From the NCBI GenBank assembly GCA_009692555.1, contig SHYY01000008.1, forward strand, positions 1 through 64,000: 64,000 nucleotides of DNA, given 5' to 3'. The position numbers and the translations under genes were made by a program. The stretch comes from Myxococcales bacterium (GTDB lineage: Bacteria > Myxococcota_A > Polyangia > Palsa-1104 > SHYY01). The stretch's first letter is position 1. Every line of letters begins with the position of its first letter. Positions 11,624 to 18,297 of the stretch are shown here, in pieces. A model generated the notes under the pieces. That model searched no databases. It was not told where the DNA came from and worked only from the letters and a program-made list of their open reading frames with translations.

Positions 11624-12730
11624 ATGGGAATCTTCGATTTCGTGAAGCAGGGCGTGCGCGACATGTCGATCGCGCGTCCCGAGAGCGCCAAGGCGCTGCC
11701 GATCTACAAGCACCCCGATCAGACCATCCCGATGAAGGCGCAGCTGACGGTGATGGCCGATGAGATCGCGTTCTTCTACAAGGACGGGACGCTGGTCGGG
11801 CAGATCGGGCCGGGGCGCCACACCCTGGAGACCTCGAACATCCCGTTCCTCGACATCATCGTCGACAAGTTCACCGGCGGAAACGTCCTCAAGGCGGAGG
11901 TGTGGTTCGTCACCATGCGCGAGATCGCCGGGCTGAAGTTCGGCGGGCGGATCGGCGCGCAGGAGGACCCCAAGTCGGGGGTGCCGGTGGAGACGATGGT
12001 CCATGGGGACTACTCGATCCAGGTGAACGACGCGACCAAGTTCATCGCCTTCTTCGGCCTCCGGGCGATCGCCAGCGAGGACGAGTTCACGGGGTGGTTT
12101 CGCAACCAGGTGCTGAAGGTGATCCGCGACCGGATCGCCGAGCTGCTGGTGAAGAAGAAGTGGCCGCTGCTCGATGTCACCTCGGGGGCCTACACCGAGG
12201 AGATCGAGGAGGACGTGATCCTCGGTGTGAAGAAGCACCTCGCGTCGTACGGCGTCGATGTGGTGCGGCTCGGCAACTTCGAGATATCGATCGGCGAGGA
12301 GGATGGCAAGAACCTGAAGAAGCTCTACACCGACGCGGCCTACATCCGGATGTCGGGGGGCATGGCGGGCTACCAGCAGTTCGCGGCGGGGAAGGCGATG
12401 ATGGGCGCGGGCGAGGGGATGGCCAAGGGCGGCGGCGAGGGTGGCGGGGGCGGGATGCTGGCCGGGGCGGGGCTCGGGGTCGGGGTCGGGATGGCCAACA
12501 TGTTCAACCAGCAGCAGCATCCGCCGCCGCAGGCTCCGCAGGCTCCGCAAGCGCCTGCGGGCGCCGGGCAGGTGACGTGTGGGGCGTGCAACAAGCTGGT
12601 CGCCGCCGGGAAGTTCTGCGCCGAGTGCGGGCAGACGCTGGCGCCGGCGAAGGCGTTCTGCGCGAACTGCGGGCAGCAGATGGCCGCGGGCTCGAAGTTC
12701 TGCCCCGGCTGCGGGAGCAAGACGGCGTAG
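11624..12730 (+). CDS. SPFH-domain protein with C-terminal zinc ribbons, YdjI-like
   Basis: The 368-residue product begins MGIFDFVKQGVRDMSIARPE and carries an SPFH/band-7-like (virion-core-like) domain over about residues 30-240. A Gly-rich amphipathic segment (about 255-300) and a Gln/Pro stretch follow. Two zinc-ribbon motifs (CGACNK-CAECG and CANCGQQ-CPGCG) end the protein. It has no obvious transmembrane helix, so it may associate peripherally with the membrane. GGAGG lies upstream of ATG 11624. It is divergent from the YdjG-like zinc-ribbon gene, which suggests a joint role in membrane organisation or stress. Family call is by sequence pattern; function unproven. Confidence 0.75.
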   Translation: MGIFDFVKQGVRDMSIARPESAKALPIYKHPDQTIPMKAQLTVMADEIAFFYKDGTLVGQIGPGRHTLETSNIPFLDIIVDKFTGGNVLKAEVWFVTMREIAGLKFGGRIGAQEDPKSGVPVETMVHGDYSIQVNDATKFIAFFGLRAIASEDEFTGWFRNQVLKVIRDRIAELLVKKKWPLLDVTSGAYTEEIEEDVILGVKKHLASYGVDVVRLGNFEISIGEEDGKNLKKLYTDAAYIRMSGGMAGYQQFAAGKAMMGAGEGMAKGGGEGGGGGMLAGAGLGVGVGMANMFNQQQHPPPQAPQAPQAPAGAGQVTCGACNKLVAAGKFCAECGQTLAPAKAFCANCGQQMAAGSKFCPGCGSKTA

Positions 12731-12773
12731 CGGCGGTTCTCACCCGATCACAAATCACGACCAGGAGACATTC

Positions 12774-13202
12774 ATGGCGGTCAAGCGCATCTCGCCCGAG
12801 GAGGCCCACACGTTGATGGGCGACGGGTACACCTACCTCGATGTGCGATCGGTCCCGGAATACAACCAGGGGCATCCCGAGGGGGCGAACAACGCGCCGC
12901 TCCTGCACATGGGCGCCGGCGGGATGGCGCCGAACCCGGAGTTCGTCGCGGTGGTCCAGGCGAACTTCGCCAGCGATGCGAAGCTGGTCATCGGCTGCAA
13001 GATGGGCGGTCGGTCGCAGCAGGCGGCGATGCAGCTCGAGGCGGCGGGCTTCACGAACCTTCTCGAAATGCGCGGCGGCTGGAGCGGCCAGGCGGATGCG
13101 ATGGGGCGGATGGTCGACAAGGGGTGGTCGACCCTCGGCCTGCCGGCAGCGACGGCGGCGACCCCGGACGGGAGCTGGGACGAGCTGAAGGCGAAGAAGT
13201 AG
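12774..13202 (+). CDS. Rhodanese-like sulfurtransferase
   Basis: The 142-residue, single-domain product begins MAVKRISPEEAHTLMGDG. It has the rhodanese CH2A-like YLDVRSVPEYNQGHPEGA and a catalytic loop GCKMGGRS (Cys about residue 73), which carries persulfide sulfur. ATG 12774 is preceded by AGGAGA; the longer ORF of the track overlaps the SPFH gene and is rejected. It probably shares a transcript with the unknown gene 9 bases downstream. Cellular acceptor unknown; no signal peptide is seen, so it is cytoplasmic. Confidence 0.88.
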   Translation: MAVKRISPEEAHTLMGDGYTYLDVRSVPEYNQGHPEGANNAPLLHMGAGGMAPNPEFVAVVQANFASDAKLVIGCKMGGRSQQAAMQLEAAGFTNLLEMRGGWSGQADAMGRMVDKGWSTLGLPAATAATPDGSWDELKAKK

Positions 13203-13211
13203 CCCGGCGCG

Positions 13212-14450
13212 ATGGAGCCGATCACCCTGCGGTGCCGGTTCTCGCGGGAGCGCGATCACGACGCCGCACGCCGCAGCGCCGAGGCGATCTGCTCCGAGGT
13301 GGAGCGCCTGGGCGGGATGGTGAGCGGGGCGGGGCAGGTGGTGTGGGCAACGCTCCACCCGGCGCTGCCGCCGATCGCGGTGCAGGAGTCCGGGCGCGCG
13401 GTGGAGGCGCGGGTGCCTGCCTGGCCGGGCGGGCCGGGCTATCACGAGGCGGCGCTGGCGATGCTGCGGGCCGCCGCGGCGGAGGCCGGGGTCGACCTCA
13501 CCGTCGAGGATTCGACCGGATTCGCCGAGAGCGGTGATCGCGCGGCGCTGGAGACGGCCCACATCGCGGCGCTCCGGGCAGCGGCGGCGGAGGCGCTCGG
13601 GTTCCTCGATCGGGTCGGGGAGCGCGCGCACCTCCAGTTCGGGTTGCCGCTCCAGGGAGGCATCGACGCCTTGCGCATCGCCGGCGATCCGCCCGGGGTG
13701 TTCACGCCCCTCGGGCGCCGGGATCGGCGCTGGCTGGAAGGGCTCGTCGGCGGTGCGGTGCCGGCCGAGAGCTTCTTCCCCTGGTGGGGCGCCGCCCGCG
13801 ACGGGGAGGCGGAGCGCCGCCTGGCGCGCGCGCTCATCGAGAGCCAGCTCACCTGGCGGCCGGCGAAGACCGAACGGCAGAAGAAGCTCCGCTCGATCGC
13901 CCTGGATGGGCTGCGGCGCGGCGCGGAGGGGGCGCCGCCGGAGTACCTCGGGTTGCTGGCTCATCTCGAGGAGCTGGCGGCGGGCCGGGAGCTGACCGGG
14001 ATCCCGTCGCTCCGGATCGCCGATCGGCTGGCGCCACTGGCGCTGGGGTGGACCGCGGTGGTGCCGGGTCACTTCGAGGTGGGGCTGTCCGATGCGGCGG
14101 TTCCGCCCCAGGTGACGGTCGGTCATGTACATCTCGATGTCCATCTGCGGGTGGAGAGCATGGGTCAGGCGGCGCCCGAGGGCGTTCCCCTCGACGAGCG
14201 GATCGAGCATCTGTTCGCGCAGCCCCAGGCGGCGGGCGCCGAGGAGAGGCGGGAGCAGGAATTCGCCGGCTACGCCATCGAGCGCCCGCTCGCCGACGGG
14301 GGGACGATCCTGATCGGGTCGCTGGTGGGTGAGCTGAGCCATTTGATCGTACGGATTGTGATCGCTCCGGGCGGCGAGCCGCAGGCTGCGCGGCGGATCG
14401 TTGCGTCGATCCAGCCCGAGCGGGCGGCACCGCACTTCCACGCCATCTAG
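13212..14450 (+). CDS. Uncharacterised protein, 412 aa
   Basis: I do not recognise this product. It is soluble, Ala/Gly/Arg-rich, with no signal peptide, membrane helix or metal motif. Codon use (GC-rich third positions) matches the neighbours and the frame is open for 412 codons, so it is very likely real. It begins MEPITLRCRFSRERDHDAARR and ends PERAAPHFHAI. It starts 9 bases after the rhodanese gene and is probably co-transcribed with it. A perfect hairpin begins in its stop codon. Confidence 0.7.
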   Translation: MEPITLRCRFSRERDHDAARRSAEAICSEVERLGGMVSGAGQVVWATLHPALPPIAVQESGRAVEARVPAWPGGPGYHEAALAMLRAAAAEAGVDLTVEDSTGFAESGDRAALETAHIAALRAAAAEALGFLDRVGERAHLQFGLPLQGGIDALRIAGDPPGVFTPLGRRDRRWLEGLVGGAVPAESFFPWWGAARDGEAERRLARALIESQLTWRPAKTERQKKLRSIALDGLRRGAEGAPPEYLGLLAHLEELAAGRELTGIPSLRIADRLAPLALGWTAVVPGHFEVGLSDAAVPPQVTVGHVHLDVHLRVESMGQAAPEGVPLDERIEHLFAQPQAAGAEERREQEFAGYAIERPLADGGTILIGSLVGELSHLIVRIVIAPGGEPQAARRIVASIQPERAAPHFHAI

Positions 14451-14481
14451 AAAGGAACTCGCTGCGCTCATCCCTTTCTAG
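14447..14481. terminator. Hairpin beginning in the stop codon
   Basis: CTAGAAAGG (14447-14455) pairs perfectly with CCTTTCTAG (14473-14481) across a 17-base loop. The left arm contains the TAG stop of the preceding gene, the same layout as at gyrB and fabH. Confidence 0.6.
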
Positions 14482-14490
14482 CCATCAACC

Positions 14491-14580
14491 GAGGGCGTGC
14501 CGCCCTCCCCCATCGGCAGAGCCGCTGGGGTCCCCCTCCCTGCTACGGCCGGACTCCCGGCCGGGACGCCCGTGGCGCCC
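14491..14580. repeat. Second copy of the structured intergenic repeat
   Basis: Hairpin GAGGGC-GTGCC-GCCCTC (14491-14507) overlaps the shared 14-mer GCGTGCCGCCCTCC (14495-14508). TGCTACGGC is then followed by hairpin GGCCGG-ACTC-CCGGCC (14547-14562). At the gyrB-fabH copy the corresponding hairpin is GGCGGG-ACTG-CCCGCC, so both arms changed together and pairing is kept. Confidence 0.55.
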
Positions 14581-14645
14581 TGAAAGCGGGTCGGCCGCAG
14601 GCCGGTGAGTCACTGATTTTGAATCTGGCGAGAATGAGGCCCACG

Positions 14646-15293
14646 ATGCGACCTGTGCTCCATCACTTCTGGCTCTCCTCCGCCTCCTGGCGCGTTCGCT
14701 GGGCGCTGGCGGAAAAGGGCATCGCTTTCGATTCGGTGATGGTCGATCTCCGGGCGGGCGAGCAGCGATTGCCCGAGCACCTGGCGCGAAATCCGATCGG
14801 CCATGTGCCGGTGCTGTACATGGACGGCGTGTGGCTGGCCGAATCGGTGGCGATCCTCGAGTACCTCGAGGAGACGGTCCCCTCGCCGCCGCTCTATCCG
14901 CGCGAGCGGGTGGCGCGCGCGCGCGTGCGGCAGATTGTCGAGCTGGTGAATTCGGCCATTCAGCCCTTGCAGAACCCGACCATTCTGGCGCGCCACTCCG
15001 ACGATGCTGCAGCGCAAAACGAATGGGCGCGCTTTTTCAACGAGCGCGGCCTTCTGGCCTGCGAGCGCCTGCTGGCGCAGATCGCCGCGGAGGGCTGGGG
15101 AGGGCGCTTCTCCGTCGGTGACGAGCTGACGGCGGCCGACCTGTTCCTGGTGCCGCAGGTTTCCAGCGCGCGCCGCTTCGGGGTGGATATGGCGGTCTTC
15201 CCGCGGGTGGTGGCAGCCACCGACGCCGCCAGCGCGACACCCAACGCCGAGGCCGCCCGGCCCGAGAACCAGCAAGGGGCGCCCGGGCGGTGA
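14646..15293 (+). CDS. Glutathione S-transferase family protein
   Basis: The 215-residue product has an N-terminal thioredoxin-like domain with LHHFWLSSASWRVRWALAEK (the Ser-rich active-site start of zeta/maleylacetoacetate-isomerase-like GSTs), NPIGHVPVLYMDG with the cis-proline and ESVAILEYLEE, then an all-helical C-terminal domain containing DELTAADLFLVPQV. Glutathione conjugation or isomerisation is the family role; the substrate cannot be told. I chose ATG 14646, with GAGG a few bases upstream; ATG 14634 is also possible, and the track start is a TTG at 14619. The stop overlaps the possible GTG start of the next, broken gene. Confidence 0.82.
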   Translation: MRPVLHHFWLSSASWRVRWALAEKGIAFDSVMVDLRAGEQRLPEHLARNPIGHVPVLYMDGVWLAESVAILEYLEETVPSPPLYPRERVARARVRQIVELVNSAIQPLQNPTILARHSDDAAAQNEWARFFNERGLLACERLLAQIAAEGWGGRFSVGDELTAADLFLVPQVSSARRFGVDMAVFPRVVAATDAASATPNAEAARPENQQGAPGR

Positions 15294-15863
15294 GCGTCAA
15301 CGACGCCCGGACGAAGGGTGCGCGCGTGAATCCTGACATGAAGATCCAGCCGGTTCCGCCCACGGAGAGATGTCGAGAGAGCTTCTTGCGTGGGCTTCGT
15401 GACTTCCGAGACGAAGGCCTTCCCTGGTGGATCGGAGGCGACCTCGAGATCGCCGAACAGGACTTCGCCGCGTTCGTGGCCAGGAAAGTGGCAGACTCGA
15501 ATCGGAGAACCGAAACGCTGGTACCCAAGACGCATCTCTGGGCCGTGACGGATGAACAGTTCGTGGGGCGGATCTCCATTCACCACGAATTGAACGATGC
15601 GCGATGCGCTTCGCGTCGAAGGCGGGCACATTGGCTACGATACGGTGCCCTCCTTCCGGGGACGCGGAGTCGCCACGGAGATGCTGCGTCAGGCGTTGCC
15701 ACTGGCTCGCGCGCTCGGACTGACTGCAGTGCTGATCACCTGTGACGACACGAACGCGGCCTCCATCCGCGTGATCGAAAAAAACGGAGGCTCGTTGAAG
15801 GAGAGGAAGGCCCTCGATGCGAGCAGGCCTCTCAAGTGCTACTACTTTATCGCCCTGGGATGA
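15290..15863 (+). pseudogene. GNAT N-acetyltransferase broken by a 7-bp tandem duplication
   Basis: Two overlapping frames make one GNAT protein. The first (from GTG 15290 or ATG 15338) reads to FVGRISIHHELNDA. The second, one base out of phase, resumes at ALRVEGGHIGYDTVPSFRG with the acetyl-CoA loop RGRGVATEMLRQ and ASIRVIEKNGGS. At the junction the heptamer GATGCGC occurs twice in tandem (15596-15602 and 15603-15609); removing one copy restores a continuous reading HELNDALRVEGGHIGYD. The gene is therefore either recently inactivated, slippage-variable or affected by an assembly error. Its end overlaps the next gene start. Acetyl acceptor unknown. Confidence 0.85.
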
Positions 15864-15870
15864 GGGGGGA

Positions 15871-16578
15871 ATGAGGAAACGAGAAAACAGGGCTCTTTCC
15901 GAGGCTGCCGGGAAGATCGCGGCTCCATTCAGCCTTCTTTTGGCCTGCCTGGCGTCCCTCCTTCCGGAGCGCTTGCGGCGCCACATTTCGCCGGGCGACG
16001 ACTCGCTGGTGCTGCCGACGGCTATCTCCGCGTACCTTCAGGCCGCAGGGGGAGTGGTCCTTGGTTTCCTGATGTTCGCTCGCTACCACCGCGCCATCAC
16101 CTCGGGCGACTTCACGCTGCCCACCGACGGCAGCTACGCGCCCACCTTCGTCTTCGGAATGACCCTCTACGTGGGGTTCGCGTTCAGCGGATGGGGAGTG
16201 GTCTCGCTGTGGCTGTTCACCGAAGGCCTGGTTCGCGCCGCCGCGGCGATGATCGGAAGCGAGCTTGGGAGCGCGCCAGTGGTGATCGCGGACGCGGCTG
16301 TGGCAGCGCTTCGTCGACGGTGGGCAACCCACCAGCGAGGCCCGCTGCTGCACGATGTGGTCACCTTCGCAGGGGCGGACTTCGATCTTTGCATCGTGAG
16401 CCAGATCTCTCGGGATTGGGACCCACTCGCCACGATCCGCCTGGAGGGAAAGCTCTATCGCCTGACCAATCGGGAGGAGCTTGCGGCGGCGACGCGCCCG
16501 CACGTCTACAAATTGCACCTCATCCCCCCGGAACATATCGTCCGCCGGATCGAGGACTATCCTCTCGAGGGTGCCTGA
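15871..16578 (+). CDS. Uncharacterised membrane protein
   Basis: I do not recognise the family. The 235-residue product begins MRKRENRALSEAAGKIAAPF and has two or three hydrophobic stretches: about 15-32, then LPTAISAYLQAAGGVVLGFLM (about 48-68), then VFGMTLYVGFAFSGWGVVSLWL (about 93-114). A soluble C-terminal half follows, with SQISRDWDPLATIRLEGKLYRL and LHLIPPEHIVRRI. ATG 15871 lies 8 bases after the stop of the broken GNAT gene and is preceded by GAGGGGGGA. It converges on the MFS gene with a 16-base gap. It may share a transcript with the GST gene. Confidence 0.6.
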   Translation: MRKRENRALSEAAGKIAAPFSLLLACLASLLPERLRRHISPGDDSLVLPTAISAYLQAAGGVVLGFLMFARYHRAITSGDFTLPTDGSYAPTFVFGMTLYVGFAFSGWGVVSLWLFTEGLVRAAAAMIGSELGSAPVVIADAAVAALRRRWATHQRGPLLHDVVTFAGADFDLCIVSQISRDWDPLATIRLEGKLYRLTNREELAAATRPHVYKLHLIPPEHIVRRIEDYPLEGA

Positions 16579-16594
16579 AGCGCGTCGGCGCGGG

Positions 16595-18064
16595 TCATTC
16601 CGCGGCTCCGTCGCTTCGCTTCGCGCGGACGTCGGGGAAGGCGAAGGCGATCGCGCTGGCGAGGAGCGCGAGAGCGACGGTGGCGAAGGCGACCCGCACG
16701 AGGGCGTGAGCGAGGGCGGCGCGGGCGGAGGCGAGCAGCGGCGGCGGAATGCTGCTCCAGCGCGTGGGATCGACCAGCGCCTCGGGGGGCGGCGCGGAGG
16801 GGAGATCGGCGAGGCGGGTGGTGAGGAGCGCCATGAGGAGCACGCCGAGGGCGGCGGTGCCGAGGGTCATCCCGATCTGGCGGGTGAGCTGGAGCGTGGC
16901 GGTGACGGCGCCGCGGCGATCCCAGGCGACGCGGTCCTGGACCACGATGATCAGCGCCGTCGACGCGAGTCCCATCCCGGCGCCGAGGAAGACCTGGCCA
17001 CCCTCGAAGAGAATCCAGCCAGGCACCGGGCCTTGCGTGAGGGCGGCGGCGGTGGTGGCGAGCGCGGCCAGGCCGACGACGAACGCTCCGGCGCGGAGCA
17101 CCTTGCGGTAGCCGCTGGCGAGGATCCAGCGGCCGGCGACGAAGGACATGGCGGTCCAGGCGAACGAGACCGGAACGCCGAGCATGCCGGCGACGAAGGG
17201 CGATAGGCCGAGCACGCCCTGGAGGTAGAGCGGGACGTAGGCGATGAAGGCGAACAGCACCGCGCCGAGGAGGAAATTGGCGGCGCAGGCGATGGCGAAG
17301 ACGCGATCGCCAAAGAGGTCGACCGGGAGGACGGGGGCGGCGGCGCGCCGCTCGACGAAGTAGAGCAGCGCGGCGAAGACGACTCCCCCGAGGAGGAGCG
17401 CGGGATCGGCGCCGCGACGACCGAGGCCGGCGAGGAGGAGCGCGAGCGTGGCGGCGAGGAGGAGGGCACCGGCGACGTCGAAGGTGGGGCGGCCGCGCGG
17501 GGCCTTCTCCTGATAGAACGTGGCGATCAGGAGCGCGACGCCGACGCCGAGCGGGAGGTTGATTAGGAAGGCCCAGCGCCAGTGCCAGTAGGTGACGAAG
17601 GCGCCGCCGACGCCCGGGCCGATCACCGACGAGACGCCCCACACCAGCGCGAACAGTCCCTGTACCCGCGCGCGCTCCTCGACGGTGAAGAGGTCGCCCA
17701 TGATGGTCTGGGTGACCGGGAAGAGCGCGCCTCCGCCGGCTCCCTGGACGATCCGCGCGGCGATCAGCATCGGCATCGAGGTGGCGAAGCCGCACAGGCC
17801 CGAGCCGACGAGAAACAGGCCGAGGCCGATGAAGTAGCTCGCGCGGCGGCCGATCAGATCGGCCAGCTTGCCGTAGATCGGCACCGTAGCTGTCGAGGCG
17901 AGGAGGTAGCCGGAAAAGACCCAGGCGTAGAGCTCCATTCCATGCAGCTCGGAGACGATCCGCGGCATGGCGGTGCCGACGACGGTGATGTCGAGCGACG
18001 AGAGGAACGTCCCCACCAGGAGGGCGAACACCGTCGGTGCGCGGCGGACTTTGGGCGGGGACAT
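16595..18064 (-). CDS. MFS multidrug exporter, DHA2 (14-helix) type
   Basis: The 489-residue product is a polytopic inner-membrane protein with the drug:H+ antiporter signatures TFLSSLDITVVGTAMPRI in helix 1, GKLADLIGRRASYF in the first cytoplasmic loop, RIVQGAGGGALFPV in helix 4 and SVIGPGVGGAFVTYWHWRW (motif C) in helix 5. Length and helix count fit the EmrB/QacA group, which exports drugs or lipophilic compounds by proton antiport. No partner membrane-fusion protein or regulator is adjacent. ATG 18064 begins MSPPKVRRAPTVF. Substrate unknown. Confidence 0.88.
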   Translation of the reverse strand: MSPPKVRRAPTVFALLVGTFLSSLDITVVGTAMPRIVSELHGMELYAWVFSGYLLASTATVPIYGKLADLIGRRASYFIGLGLFLVGSGLCGFATSMPMLIAARIVQGAGGGALFPVTQTIMGDLFTVEERARVQGLFALVWGVSSVIGPGVGGAFVTYWHWRWAFLINLPLGVGVALLIATFYQEKAPRGRPTFDVAGALLLAATLALLLAGLGRRGADPALLLGGVVFAALLYFVERRAAAPVLPVDLFGDRVFAIACAANFLLGAVLFAFIAYVPLYLQGVLGLSPFVAGMLGVPVSFAWTAMSFVAGRWILASGYRKVLRAGAFVVGLAALATTAAALTQGPVPGWILFEGGQVFLGAGMGLASTALIIVVQDRVAWDRRGAVTATLQLTRQIGMTLGTAALGVLLMALLTTRLADLPSAPPPEALVDPTRWSSIPPPLLASARAALAHALVRVAFATVALALLASAIAFAFPDVRAKRSDGAAE

Positions 18065-18297
18065 GGGAGAGAGCGGCGGGCGCGAGCCTGCGCGCTAGGA
18101 GCCTGTTGGGGTAAGGCGCCGTAGCGAGGCTGCCGAGACCGAGGTCAGGCGAGAAGCGACGACGACGGACTGCTTTCTGCAATCCGAGGAGGAGCGACGT
18201 TGCTCTCCGAGCTTGCTGCACGTCGGCGATAGCCGACGAAGCATGGCCGAAGGGATCGGCGGCCGCAGTAGGCGCATTACTCCGATAGCTCCTTAGT
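18065..18297. other. Gap without recognised gene
   Basis: This stretch of about 230 bases lies upstream of the minus-strand MFS gene and downstream of the minus-strand repeat lipoprotein. The 60-residue ORF in the track has no recognisable motif. It should hold the MFS promoter; I see no clear element. Confidence 0.4.
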
